Below, one piece after another: positions 14,101 through 24,680 of a stretch of DNA of 64,000 nt (position 1 is the first letter of the stretch; every line of letters begins with the position of its first letter). The stretch covers positions 23,597,267-23,661,266 of the forward strand of contig OZ037766.1 of assembly GCA_964035545.1 (NCBI GenBank), written 5' to 3'. Below the pieces are notes generated by a model. The model was given only the letters and a program-made list of their open reading frames with translations. It searched no databases and was not told the DNA's origin. The stretch is from Bugula neritina. Its lineage: Eukaryota > Bryozoa > Gymnolaemata > Cheilostomatida > Bugulidae. The position numbers and the translations under genes were made by a program.

Positions 14101-17100
14101 GTAGGTCTGTCGAGAAATCGAGGTGCCAAGGCTTAGGTAGCACAACTTGTGGGTTGCCAACATCTAAAATACAACAAACATTTACAATATTTATGAGAAA
14201 AAAGAGAGGAGACAAAAAAGGCAGGGTAAAAGTTAGAAGCAATAGACCCTTTACAGAGGCCCCTGATATCCCCTTTACAATTATAAGTTGTGTCCTCCCA
14301 AAGTGAATAGGTTGAAACTTTGTATAAAGAGCAAACTCATTAAAAATTAAAAGTTTGGCTGCTACTTAAAATTATAATATTGCTATAAAATTGTTCCTTT
14401 AGGAAATAGATATTTTGGTAAAAGCACACATATTAGCAATTAGAAAAAAAATTTTAAAATTATTTCTTTATGGATAAATTTGATAGAAAAAACTTAAAAC
14501 ATTTTTTTGCGTTTTTGGTTACTGAGCAATGCTGAAGTGGCAATAGCATTGCTCAGCAACCAAAGCCACAAAATTGAGTTCTAGTTTATTTTCTTCAACA
14601 ATTTTCATTTTGGGAGAACACAACTCTTAATTGTAAGGGAGATGTTGGGAACCTCTGAAAAGAATCTATTGGCCAATAATGGCCCAGTTTGGCTTTTACC
14701 TGCTGTTCGGAGAGGTAGATTTACACCTGCGGTTGGTGGGTTATTGTTAGGACTATATTCCATTCCTAAAGCAGCATATGCCTTTTTCATTTCTTCTACA
14801 TTAATAGGAACACCATTTTGCTGTCTCTGAATTTGAAAGTTGTTTGGAGATGAATTACCTAAAATCAGTTGATCAACATCATCAATATTTTATGGCTGGT
14901 TCACGCTACAGCAAAAAGTGCTATTGCAGTCACAGCAAGATCTAGTTTCAGTCACAGCAAGATCTAGTTTCAGTCACAGCCAGCTAGTTTTAGCAATGCT
15001 TTTAGTCATGAGCCTAATTCATTAGCTGTTATCGGAGTGTTGATTGTTTGAGTGTTTCTACTTATTCCACTGCTACTAGCCAGAATTCTTCAACACAACA
15101 CCTCAAAAACTATCATTTTATTGAAAACAGCTAAAATTAGCAAAAACACGTTTGTAAATTTATCCAAATTATAAATAAAATAACTAAATACAATTAAGCT
15201 AAATTACACTGGTAGATTTAATTATGTTTACGTTGGTAAGTTTAGCTAAATAATACTAGCAAGCCTAAGATTTATTAAAAAATAAAGGAATTTAGGCTAT
15301 TAAAAATAAAATTTTCCTACTGCTTCACCTAAATGACTCGAAGTTAATTTGTCATATTAGTGTGTAGTCCTGTTTCTTGACAGATTACTTTGTGCAATCA
15401 TTGGAACAAGAAAACATGTAAAGAAAATTTTGTTTTAATAATAGAACTTGAACATGTTAATAAACTAGTAACTTAGTCTAACTCGAAGGCAGGTACGAAT
15501 AGTGACTAACCTTGAAAGTTAGAGTCGTGAGGCTTTGCCAAGACTTGAGGTTGCTGAGAGTTTATATGCTGATGACTAGATATGTTGATGTTAGGGGAGA
15601 TGTGATTGGCCACCGGACTGGTCAGGTGATTCTGGAGAACTTGCCCATGGGATGGAAGTTGCTGCTGTTGTTGCTGCTGCACAAGAGATAGCTGCCGAGA
15701 TACGGTCTGACTTGGGTGTGATATGTTAGGGTAGTTGGGCTGGTACTGTGGATGAGCGTTGTTGGCAGGCGCTGTAATAAATCAACACTCTTGGTACTAA
15801 TGGATGTTCTATCTCAACACCACTACAGTCAACGGCAGGCAAAAGAAAGAATTATGGTGGCAAGACCACGTGCTTACAGCAGGTCAAGATGGCGTCTTCC
15901 AGGTCAATAGGTGCTTTACTGGTGTGAGGAAACAAAAGCTAGGCATTTACAAATTGCTGGTTATATTATGCATTCCTGAATAACATGAACTATTACATAA
16001 TCTGAAAGCCAACATTTATTATCTTTCTTACACTATAAAATTGTACTTTACTTTGAATGTTTTGAGAGGGCCAGATGATAGCTTACAACTAAGGCTCATA
16101 ATAATAACAGTGTGCTCTAAAACAAGTTTTATATGGCTTACAGATGCCGTGGTGGAGTATTTTGTTACATGAACCCTGTTCAGTTGACCAGATAGATTTC
16201 AGAGGTGTTCGGACTGAGAGAAACAAGTAAGTGTCAAATATTGTGCCTTACTTAGATCACAGTCTTTAGGCTTCAAGTCAATATTCACTAGAAGTTCTAG
16301 AAACTACCGCCAAGTGTTCAAGGGAATAACAACCCTGCCACATTGAATTCTAGCTAATTTAACTGTAAGTGAGCAGAGGAAGGTTAGATGGGCAGATAGT
16401 GCTAGCATATGAGATGAGATTTCAAGATAATTATAGCTGAAAATCTCCAACTTGAAAAAAATGCTTTATTCCATTGGCAGACAACTTCTAATACTCATAA
16501 TAGAATGACAAATTTATTTTGATTAATACTACTACTTGGAGTAAAGGTATTTTTGAACATTCATTGCAACTATTTAATCAACAGTATACAATTACATTAA
16601 CATTTTATGTAAACAATGTATGGTCATAACTTTAAATATCAAGGGTGCTCAAGAACTACTAGCTTCCCTAAGCCTAGGGCCACACTGCGTATTTTCGCAT
16701 GCGAACATTTAAACCACAAGTAGCAAAGGTGTCCACTGTATGCGTTGAGAAAACATTCGCACTTGTCGCTCAGCATTCTGAACGCAAGTGCGAATTGTCT
16801 CTGTCATCGTCACCTAATTGGCTGGTAGTTATTTAGCGAGCCCAATTCTTTTATTTTAGTGCAATATTCCAGTAAATTGCGTTTTATTAAAAGCGAGTGC
16901 GATTTAAAAATGAAAGCTTTATTTATCACGCATCACTGACGCTACAGTGGACACCTTTGCTACTTGTGGTTTCAATTTTTGCATGCGAAAATACCCACCG
17001 CGTGGCCCTAGGCTTACAAAAGAATAAATAGACTCATTACTCAAGACTTTTACGCTTCAGTTTATTTATTTTATTTTATTGTCCAAGTATGCAATAATTG

Positions 17101-20100
17101 AATATTGTACCCCTTAAACCTAGTAGCAAAACTAATTCAAAACCTGATTTATATGCAATACATTCATGACTAGAAGAGAAATATGAGGGCCATAAAACTG
17201 CTACTATAAAATATGAATAGAGGCAATCATACAGAAGCCAACTTGGCATAAAGTAATCGTTCAAAAATTAGCTAACGATTTTTTGAGAAATTTTACTATA
17301 CAGTGAAGACTAACTACATGCTTGCTAAACATTGAATTAATAAAATGAACGACCAACAAACCTGATTGCCTGCCCGTCACATATACACCATTCACACCAA
17401 TAGTATTCATAGGGTTGGCTACAGAGCTGTTAGTTGCGTACTGAGTACTGCCGTCGCCATTCTGTAGAGGTCTCTTGGATCCAGCTATAGTTGAACCTTT
17501 CTTATGGACAGACTTGAGGGGAAGACAGACGGCACAGGTGGGGTTGGAGCAGTTTTTCCAGTGCGCAATAATTTGGCGTGAAGAGACACAGTGGCTTTCT
17601 ACAAAAAATCATTAACAGTAAAATATTGGAAGATTTTGATGGCAACAGTAGAACTATGTAAAGCAATACACTGGGCTGTAAAATGTAAATTGACCAAGAA
17701 CCCATCACTAAAGGTATTGCAATAGTCTTGTTTATAAGACTGTGTTTATTAGGGACTGGACATCTGGGGTACTAAAAGCATTTTATTGATTTATTGTAAG
17801 ATTTATTCATAAACACTCGAATGGGCTCAGTAGAATTTCCACTTTTTCACTCCTGTAGAAATTGGGTAACCTGGATCAACTGCTGAATTTATGGTGTATG
17901 AATCTATTTATCTTGTAAAAACCTTAGCATTATTCAAATTGACAAGTGGATGCAAAGTAGCAGTACTAGCGTTATTAGTTAAGCTTCCCTTTTCCTCCCT
18001 CATCAGTTGGACCCATGATTATATATACAATATGCAAATAGGTACCATTAGCTAAAAACCTAGCAATTGGCTTTTTAAATAATTCCTCAATGATTTTTAT
18101 AAATGTTTGAAAATATATCACAGTTTCTAAAAATAGCTACATCAATGTTCTTCTAAATATGCAGCATACCGAGAAAAGTATTACTAGAAGGAGAAGTATG
18201 GTGTGTATTCAAAGAGGCCTGCTAAGTACTCTACATTACTGTAACATAAAGTACAAATGAGACAACTCTTGTATGTGACTTTATTAGAACATGCATTGAA
18301 GGAGTATGCCCTTTCGGTTTACAGTGGTGTCCTTAAAATGTGAATTCAGGTTTATTTCAGACTTAATTAAAATCATTTTCAAGATAATGTCTGCCTCTAT
18401 TGCTAGTTGAAAATTTACAAATTTTCTCTACCATTCAACAACAATATGCGTTTTACATGTTTCGATACATATAGGAGTTGTATCCCCAAGTGCTGCTTTT
18501 CACTTACCTTTACAAAGTCTTCCCAGTTGGCAGGTGGACATGTGTGCCAAGGCTTTCTTCATAACAGCACAGTACTGTAATGTGCACACGTTACTTCCAT
18601 CCTATAAGAACAGTCATCAAAGTCGTAATTTTCATGAGCTGCATACATTGCTTATAACTATTAAATTCTCAACATTCAAAAGGTTAACAATTCACATCAG
18701 TTTCTGAACAGTATGCTAGTAGTTTTTGATGAACTCACATATTAGGTTATATTGTTTCAATTACCAAAAATTCATATATTTTTCAAAGTACAATTCCAAT
18801 AGATGGAATAGACTTTTTGGATTTAATAGTGAATTGTCTTTTGGTGAATAAGGTTTGCTTAAAACTGAGAAACATAACAAAATTGAGGCAATAAATGGTC
18901 AATTGATTTACATCCATATTGGGAGATTGATTAAAATTGACTTGTTATGAAAAAAGTAATCTTTTAAAAAAAAAACATAAAAAGTCCCATTTCAACAGCT
19001 TTTCAAGCTATCATTCAAATTATATTGGAGAGTTAATCAACGTCTATCTTGTGCCACATGGTAACCGGTCCTATAAATCACTTTGTTTACTTTATATTAG
19101 TTCAGGTGTTATAAATAGTGTAGTTAGTAAGAGGTGCTGCTTGCTTTAAATTTAGAAACAAAAATTCTCTCACGGCAATTTTATCCTTCAAAATGCTGCT
19201 TGTTCCACTTTTGAAGATAGATGCAGCTTTTGATAGTATATTTGGCAATAACTGAATTTTATTCAACAAGAAATTCTATCAACAAGAGTGTCAAGGAATT
19301 TCCAGCTCAGAATCAAAAAGCTCCTCAGTTTGATACAAAATTTCCATCAGATTCAACATATGATTTTCGGCAAGGGGTGACAGCAAAACATAGTTATTCT
19401 TGTGACTTACTTCATTGGGCCCTGGTTGGTTTGCCCTCTGACACTTGTGAGCGTGCAGGAGCAAGACGAGCTGCTGTGTTATCATACGCTGTTTTGTTGG
19501 GTCAGCAGACAAAGCAACGCCTCCACTTCCGCTGCCAGCAGCTGGGGAGAGAAGATTTGGTCTCATAGTGACCGGCTGCTGCCTCTGTAGCTGCTGAGGT
19601 CGCTGTTGCTGCTGCTGAGGTCGAACTGTAGAGATTAGAGGCTGGCCTTGTGCTTGAGGCCTCTGGTGCTACAAGATATTACTTACTCTACACAAGCAGA
19701 CACGCAACTATAATTTGCAAAGTAAAATATACTTACATATATATTAAGGATTCGCATTTAAAAAAAACTGGCATAGCTTAGTCGTAAAGCTGTAGGCTTA
19801 CTTACAAATTGAACAAGGCAAAAAGCTGAAATAGTCAAAATAAATCCAAAGCCGCCATTGGTAAATTCTGGTATTAGTGAGCAAGATAACTTATTGAAAT
19901 GAGCTCCTTACCATTCCATTCAGCTGCACTGCAGTGACAGTTTGTGAAGGACGAGAAGGAACAGTGGACATCAGATGCACATTGTTATTGGTTGCCATAG
20001 AAGCAGGCCTAGCAGTCTGTGGGAGTTGAGATTGCTGTACATTAAAGACAGAAGACGTAGCTACAGATGAATTCGAAGCTAAATGGTATCCTCCAGTACT

Positions 20101-21823
20101 GCTACCACCAACTCGAATTATTGGCTGTGAAACGGGATGTTGCCGACTGACAATTTGCTGAGATGATAGTTGGCCACCATTGATCTGCTGTGAGACGGAG
20201 CTGTTGGTGTTTACAGTCGTTGATACTATCATTGGCTCATTAGACGAATTGGTTGCATTACTGTTAAGAGAACTCAACCCATTCAAGTTTCCAGCATCTA
20301 AGGAAGTTGGCATGGAAAGAAGAGAGTCTGGCAGGTCATTGAGTGCAGAGAAATCAACTTCTAAAATGGTCAACATGGAATGTAGAGAAACAACTGATAG
20401 AATGTGACTGCATTCTCCAAGACAAGGTAAGTTTTAAAGTATCACTGAAACCGTGTATTCTATGTTTGTGTAGAATTATTTATTCAATTATTGGTAATTT
20501 GATTTAGTATTTTGTTCAAAATCATAATAATAGCTTAAAAAAACTAGGTGTCTACATGCACTTTTAGACAAGAATGAGTTTCAATAACATTGCAACTTAT
20601 TTTAATGACTAACTTGTTCCCTAACTTACTTTCAGAATAAATCGATCTTAGATTCAGTGAGTGACTATTACCAAAATGACCAGCTCTAGGTTTAACTTGA
20701 AAGTTAAAACTAAGACAGGTTATCATATTCATTGATATAACAATAACTAATTTATATCATCAATTATATTAGTATTGTCATTAGTATTTGCAGTTTTATG
20801 AGTGATATTCATATGATCGTATTGATTTTGATCTACTAGTACTAATGTGAAGCATACTACTCGTCAAAAGCTTTATTATACCTATGGCTATAGGCTATAG
20901 TATAGTTCAAGTTATACCAACACTTATAGTTATACTTATAAATTATAGTGACCCTCATAGTCAGAGCAACAGTAATAGTAATTTCAATGTTTATACAAAT
21001 AGTTATACTAATAGTTCAAGTTAGTAAGACTTAAAGTGGGGTATTACTATTACTTTCTACTATTAATAATATACTTCTTAAACATTGATAATAAACAATC
21101 ATAATCATTGTACTTGTTATGAGAAGATACTCAGTAAAATAAATTTTAATTTAAATGTTATTCTAATATGAATCAAAATGTTAATAATTATAATAAGTAA
21201 TTAAGTAATTTTACTTACACTTAGTTACCGTTAGTTTTACAGTCACTGTCTGTGTTGTTATGACCTTAAGTTTACTTTCTTTTTTACAAATTAAAATTTT
21301 AGAACAAAAATGTAATTCAAATTGTCATTTATAAACATTTATAATTTGAAATCCAATACTAACAGTAATAGTGATACACATAGTTGCTTATAGTCATAGT
21401 GCTAACTAATACTAATAGTAACACTACTAGTAATATTAAATTCAATACTATTATTAATAATAGTATTAAATTCAATATTACTATTACAGTATTAGTGTTA
21501 CTAAATATTATTAATAATAATATTTATATTTATACCGGAATTATTCTTATTTAAATATTTATACTTTAATGGCTACAATAATAATTATGAACGTAAATTT
21601 AAAGTATAATTTAATATTCATAATCACTATTATGATTATTATATTTATTTGTTATGCTTGTAAGTAATTAAAATAACGACAGTTTGAGTTCAACGTCAAC
21701 TTTAATTTACTTTTACTTTAAGCTAAAATTCAATTTTTATTTTATACCTGTGAGAGCAGTCGTTTCATCTGGATTCTGAATTTTTGGTCTTTTTGGACTT
21801 GGTTCATCATCTGGCATCTGCAT
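2285..21823 (-). CDS. CREBBP: CBP/p300 histone and lysine acetyltransferase, complete 33-exon gene
   Basis: This is the transcriptional co-activator CBP/p300, a nuclear acetyltransferase that bridges DNA-bound factors and acetylates histones. Joining 33 exons with GT..AG introns gives one open frame of 5,514 nt (1,837 residues plus stop), and every exon phase agrees with the next. Domain order is that of the family: TAZ1 (about 230-321), KIX (519-602), bromodomain (728-840), RING/PHD (840-970), HAT (972-1370), ZZ (1369-1410), TAZ2 (1437-1530) and NCBD-like (1700-1745). The start is ATG 21823-21821; a second in-frame ATG lies two codons later, and the basic SPKRPK stretch follows as in other CBPs. 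The stop is TAA at 2285-2287. The protein is shorter than the vertebrate ones (about 2,400 residues), mainly because the glutamine-rich linkers and C-terminus are reduced. Exons are detailed in the block entries. Orthology is certain; individual start and splice choices are inferred. Confidence 0.96.
4097..6282 (-). CDS. CREBBP: CBP exons 26-29: ZZ and TAZ2 zinc fingers
   Basis: Exons are 6168-6282, 5648-5793, 5259-5364 and 4097-4400. The ZZ finger runs from [18 protein letters not shown] in exon 26 through [17 protein letters not shown] in exon 27. TAZ2 follows: CIDSLVHA and [18 protein letters not shown] in exon 28, and [20 protein letters not shown] and [13 protein letters not shown] in exon 29. 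All HxxxC zinc positions can be seen. In characterised orthologues TAZ2 binds p53, E1A and other activators, and ZZ contributes to histone-tail recognition. The donor of exon 28 at 5258 touches a roughly 500-bp minisatellite. Exon 29 ends in a Gln- then Ser/Ala-rich linker. Confidence 0.95.
4742..5257. repeat. 23-bp AT-rich minisatellite in CBP intron 28
   Basis: About 22 copies of a 23-bp unit (consensus near atatactatattacagtgt plus tac) run to within a few bases of the exon 28 donor at 5258. Because 23 is not a multiple of three, all three forward frames stay open and read Tyr/Ile/Leu-rich peptides up to 261 codons long. These are artefacts of the repeat. Confidence 0.9.
5400..5480. repeat. 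Short tandem repeat, unit about 34 bp
   Basis: Alternating ctactttcaacacatg and ctactttcaacagata segments occur about two and a half times in CBP intron 27, between exons 27 and 28. Confidence 0.7.
6705..10912 (-). CDS. CREBBP: CBP exons 16-25: RING/PHD module and acetyltransferase domain
   Basis: Exons are 10798-10912, 10267-10435, 9728-9865, 9417-9538, 9196-9316, 8849-9009, 8333-8467, 7787-7966, 7331-7402 and 6705-6910. Exon 17 supplies the PHD-type cysteines and histidines ([16 protein letters not shown], then LCDACLKAR). Exons 18-25 form the HAT. Exon 21 holds the catalytic core: [20 protein letters not shown] and QEWYKKML. Trp1115 and Tyr1146 match the two residues assigned to acetyl transfer in p300 (Trp1436, Tyr1467) with the same 31-residue spacing. 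Exon 22 gives [10 protein letters not shown]. Exons 23-24 are the acidic and then lysine-rich autoregulatory loop, here about 85 residues and poorly conserved. Exon 25 has [20 protein letters not shown], typical of the HAT end. The enzyme should be active. Confidence 0.95.
7521..7578. repeat. 58-bp near-perfect hairpin in CBP intron 23
   Basis: Two arms of about 28 nt, centred on gccctgttacaacagggt and extending through ctacagccctct and AATATAG on both sides, pair with about two mismatches and a loop of 2-4 nt. It lies between exons 23 and 24. It could be a small palindromic transposon remnant or a hairpin RNA precursor. Confidence 0.75.
8071..8159. repeat. (TA)n(CA)n microsatellite in CBP intron 22
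   Basis: About 37 TA repeats are followed by about six CA repeats. The array should be polymorphic in length. Antisense open frames across it are artefacts. Confidence 0.95.
8641..8676 (-). other. CREBBP: Possible 36-nt cassette microexon inside the HAT-coding region
   Basis: Between HAT exons 21 and 22, a 36-nt interval has an AG acceptor in front and a consensus GTAAGT donor behind. It would insert 12 hydrophobic residues ([12 protein letters not shown]) without breaking the frame. Joining exon 21 directly to exon 22 instead gives [17 protein letters not shown], which aligns gap-free with other CBP/p300 HAT domains. The constitutive mRNA therefore almost certainly skips it. It may be a chance pair of splice motifs or a rare cassette. 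It is not counted in the 1,837 residues. Confidence 0.15.
11191..12956 (-). CDS. CREBBP: CBP exons 12-15: acidic linker and bromodomain
   Basis: Exons are 12778-12956, 12122-12340, 11626-11796 and 11191-11348. Exon 12 encodes a Lys/Glu-rich linker with a KTEIKTEPK sequence that resembles a sumoylation-type site. The bromodomain starts near [16 protein letters not shown] in exon 13, runs through [20 protein letters not shown] and ends in exon 15. [10 protein letters not shown] in exon 14 contains the acetyl-lysine-binding asparagine, residue 812 in this model. Exon 15 continues into the RING region with [11 protein letters not shown] and CYGKQTCTI. The exon 13 donor (GT at 12121-12120) lies at the edge of a minisatellite. 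Confidence 0.94.
11955..12121. repeat. Minisatellite in CBP intron 13 built from donor-site sequence
   Basis: Degenerate units of about 28-30 bp (actcacagtagcacttagta and variants) fill the first roughly 165 bp of the intron. On the minus strand several units contain gtgagtactgagt, the same bases that form the true exon 13 donor at 12121-12120. The array therefore carries extra donor-like sites. Confidence 0.85.
13072..15771 (-). CDS. CREBBP: CBP exons 6-11: Gln-rich linker and KIX domain
   Basis: Exons are 15511-15771, 14700-14858, 14079-14163, 13700-13817, 13359-13467 and 13072-13128. Exon 6 is a Gln/Ser/His-rich linker with a run of six glutamines. Exon 7 carries a short [11 protein letters not shown] segment. 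KIX, the three-helix domain that binds phosphorylated CREB and MLL in characterised orthologues, is split over exons 8-10: [19 protein letters not shown], then [19 protein letters not shown] and [11 protein letters not shown], then [20 protein letters not shown]. The tyrosines of the last two segments correspond to the CREB-contacting tyrosines of KIX. Exon 11 is a 57-nt linker. Intron 7 carries a MITE, and intron 8 (upstream of exon 9) carries a splice-site minisatellite. Confidence 0.93.
13818..13907. repeat. 19-bp minisatellite forming the acceptor of CBP exon 9
   Basis: Four head-to-tail copies of a 19-bp unit (plus strand cagaaacaggtaaactata, starting at 13821, 13840, 13859 and 13878) end at the exon 9 acceptor. 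On the minus strand each unit reads as a short pyrimidine stretch followed by TAG, so each copy mimics the functional acceptor TTTCTGTAG. Confidence 0.9.
14240..14671. mobile_element. MITE-like element with about 67-bp terminal inverted repeats
   Basis: The left end (CAATAGACCCTTTACAGAGG...) is matched by the reverse complement of the right end (CAATAGATTCTTTTCAGAGG...) over about 67 bp. An internal palindrome surrounds 14517-14572 (gagcaatgct / agcattgctc). The 432-bp element has no coding capacity. It sits in CBP intron 7, with its right end 28 bp from the exon 7 donor. A target duplication is not clear. Confidence 0.75.
14927..14990. repeat. 22-bp tandem repeat, three copies
   Basis: Units beginning cagtcacagcaagatctagt start at 14927 and 14949, and a shortened third unit starts at 14971. 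All lie in CBP intron 6, just upstream of exon 7. Confidence 0.85.
16671..17014. mobile_element. MITE-like element, 344 bp, TA-flanked
   Basis: The left end AGCCTAGGGCCACACTGCG is followed by about 50 more bases that recur inverted at the right end, including CCACAAGTAGCAAAGGTGTC (16720-16739 region) and its complement near 16945-16970. TA dinucleotides border both sides (16669-16670, 17015-17016), consistent with a TA target site. It is non-coding and lies in CBP intron 5. Confidence 0.75.
17362..21823 (-). CDS. CREBBP: CBP exons 1-5: N-terminus and TAZ1 zinc finger
   Basis: Exons are 21748-21823, 19912-20360, 19411-19668, 18508-18601 and 17362-17598. Exon 1 encodes 25 residues with a basic nuclear-signal-like stretch. 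Exon 2 opens with [14 protein letters not shown], the counterpart of the conserved N-terminal nuclear-receptor-interaction region, and continues as Ser/Asn/Gln-rich linker. TAZ1 spans exons 3-5: ADPTKQRM and [12 protein letters not shown] in exon 3, [20 protein letters not shown] in exon 4, and [10 protein letters not shown] followed by CAVCLPLK in exon 5. Together they supply the repeated HxxxC zinc sites. TAZ1 binds activators such as HIF-1 alpha and CITED2 in characterised orthologues. Intron 1 (20361-21747) is filled with low-complexity repeats. Confidence 0.93.
20720..21747. repeat. Low-complexity six-base-period block in CBP intron 1
   Basis: Intron 1 is dominated by drifting runs of units such as tagtaa, tatact, aataat and agttat, locally self-complementary (for example around 21440-21500, where a tattaa/ttaata palindrome repeats). 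Nothing coding is visible. Confidence 0.6.
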
Positions 21824-22539
21824 TGTTAACTTGCAGCCGTTTCAAGTTGTACACATTTAGGATTAAAAACTCATTTTATTTTTATCATGTTGGATTTTAC
21901 AAGAATTTACGGTCGATTCACATTTAGTGATTTACTTGGGAAGTCTCGTGAATTCTCGTCTTAATCTTAAAAACGAGAGTCTGTCTAATATTCCTTATAA
22001 CTCGGTGATATATTGTTTTTGTGTGTATTCTTTTAAACCAGTTGTGTAATTTTATTAATTCTTTCACTTGGCCAAGATAAGAAATCAAGTTCACATCGAA
22101 GAACGCAAATAACTGACTTAAAAGACGGACGGAAAATAAATTTACAAATACAATATGGCAGACTACTTTGTCATTGAACTTGAGATTAAAAGTCGTAATT
22201 AACTGACTCTTGTTGTTTGCGCAAGTAAGTGATATTTACGATATAAATAGCGACTCACAACAGTACAATAGTAATGTGAAGGTCAAATTTCTGACGCAAG
22301 TGTGCGATCTACGAGTGTGTGTAACGAAAGTTCTATCTTTGGATTAGCTAATGCCTGATCATTAAATTTAAAATTAATGTTGCAAAATATCATCTCTTTT
22401 TAGGATTGGATTTAGTGTGCTACTAATTGAAGTTTATCTTGCAAAATGATCTAGGATTTTTCAAGTAGTAAAAACGGAAAATGAGCTGTAATCAGCAAAA
22501 CTAAATGTAATCAGTAATCACTAAATCAGTAAATGTAAT

Positions 22540-23330
22540 GACTAACTCTAAGTGAAAGTCTAATGAATCTTATTACTAAAAGTAAATAACTATAACTATA
22601 AGTATAAGTTATAGTATAACTATAAGTATAACAATAAGTATAACTATTACTATTAGTCTTAGATTAGTTATTAGTTATTATTTTTATACTTATAGTTATA
22701 CTAATACTAGTACTAGTAGTAATCATATTCATAATAATTATGAATATCAATATCATAATTATAGTGGCATACTAATAATGATGATGATCATAATGCTGAA
22801 AGTGAAAGTAGAGGATGTACAGTGCACTAAAAGTAAAAGTAAAACTTCAAGTTTAACTTAAACTACTACTAGTGCTAGCCTAGTAGTAGTAGTAGTAGTA
22901 GTAGCGCTAGTAGTAGTAATACTACTAGTAGTGCTAGTACTTATACACTTACAGTGTGAGACTGAGTGTCAGTAGTACTACTAGTACTAGGTCTAGGAAC
23001 TACTAGTACTAGGTCTAGGAACTACTAGTACTAGTAGTGCTAGTACTACTAGTAGTAGTCTCTATCAGTTTTTTAAGTCTAACTTTAAAGTCTAAGACTA
23101 ATTCTAAGAGTTGCATAGTTAGACTGAAAGTCAAAACTTTAAACTCAGAAGGCATGCATCACTTTTGTTAGACTTAGGGTTAGAGTAAGCCTAAAACTCT
23201 TAAGAGTTAAACTTAAAGTAAATCTACATTTGAACTCAAAGAGAGTAATCAGAATGATAATCATACTCATAGTCATACTGATACTGTAAGTCTCAGTCTG
23301 CAAATACTGATGATGATACAGCTTTCGATT
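22540..23330. repeat. Low-complexity block with drifting six-base period
   Basis: Units drift from agtaaataactataactata through ctactactagtgctag and (tag)n to cttaaagtaaatct. Many segments are reverse-complements of nearby ones, because ACTAGT-like words predominate. Confidence 0.6.
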
Positions 23331-24351
23331 CAAGTTTTTTACGTTTTGGCTCAAATTAGAATTCTCCTTATTATTATTATTATAAGTATACATGTGCTAA
23401 TTTGTACTGCATATTCAGGATTATTTTAAGTTTTAGTTTTAACAAGGTTCAATTATTAATTTCTAATTTATAATGAGAATAGAAATACCACATCAGCTCA
23501 CTTCATTTATTCAAGTAAACAAGTAGCAATTTTGCCTATTTTTAATTTTCGGCACCGTTGGGCATTACATTTGCCATATTAAATAATTGATATTTTAAAA
23601 ATTGAAATAGGGAATACTTTCATTCCAAAATGTGATGCTTGTTACAAAACCTGAAAGTATTGGTTATTTATAGGGGTAAAACAGTTTTTCATAAAACCCA
23701 CCTTTTTATGTATTTAAAATTTCAATTTGTGCCCAAATTTAAGAGAGTATGAGCATTTAAAAGACATTTAAGATCTGTTGGAAGTTCTGATGAAATTTGA
23801 ACCAGATAATTTTTTAGAATTATGCGTGTTAAATACTTTTAGTGACCAAGTATTTTTATTTAGATCATTGCTAATTTCCATGATGTTGCTTCTAGCTTCG
23901 TTCAGCTTTACCACAGTATTAATTATTATCAAATAACTAAATGCTTCTACACAAACTTCCTTTCTGGTTTTATTATATATAATAGTTCAGTTCTACCAGT
24001 GGTACTCTTTTCCTCTTTTAGCTAATAGCGTAAATACAGAAAAATGAGTATTGGTGGCAATCAAAATGTTGAAAAATTGTAAGGGTGCTGGCTACTTTGT
24101 CTATGCATTATTTAGTTTTTTCGCCCAACAAAATTGCTCAAATTATACTTGCCCATTGTTTTCAAGCACTTCTTAGTACAGCAATTATAATTTGATTTAA
24201 AAAGTAAAAATATTTTTCTGACATTTTAAAAGTGTTTTCTTGAACTTTTTAAAGTTAGTTAAATTAATGTAGGTTATTTTAATTTATTTGCCCAAGATTG
24301 TGTTGGAATAGTACTTTTGAAGTCGTATCAATTTTCAAGTATTAGATAACA

Positions 24352-24551
24352 TAGAAGTTTAAAAGTAAGTAAGCAGCCGTGGTGTAGTGGTTACAGTGCT
24401 GGTCTAGTATGAAAAGCATTCAGTCATAATTGCCCCTGTGCCACATTAGAATAACTCTGTAGCTCACTTTAAAAAAGCCCTTTCCACCAGAGGCTCTCAC
24501 AAGGATAGCTACTATAAACTCACATTATATTTTTGTAGAAGTTTAAAAGTA
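24352..24551 (+). mobile_element. tRNA-derived SINE with target-site duplication
   Basis: The 16-bp direct repeat TAGAAGTTTAAAAGTA flanks the insertion (24352-24367 and 24536-24551). The body begins AGTAAGCAGCCGTGGTGTAG with a Pol III A-box-like TGGTGTAGTGGTTACAGTG. The element is short (about 170 bp) and non-coding, and it lies about 130 bp upstream of the PAM16 start codon, so it may be in that gene's promoter. Confidence 0.75.
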
Positions 24552-24680
24552 GCTTTTGCTTTGTATTTGTATACATCTAACAAAGTTTTCTTGTTTGTTT
24601 TGTAACTTAGATTGACTGAATCATCTTACTTTTGTGCATGATAGTTGGACACTGAACATTTACTACTCTATAAACTCGCA

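Larger units (their letters stand above)
21824..24680. other. Divergent intergenic region between CBP and PAM16
   Basis: This stretch holds the 5' flank and any 5' UTR of both genes. From 22540 to 23330 it is low-complexity, with runs such as tagtag, actact and aactat. A SINE-like insertion lies at 24352-24551. No TATA box or CpG cluster can be assigned with confidence. Both genes would have to be transcribed outwards from here. Confidence 0.5.

Noticed and set aside
19291-19590. Overlapping plus-strand frames opposite CBP exon 3
   Set aside because: They are antisense to the TAZ1-coding exon, which is supported by conserved protein sequence and splice sites.
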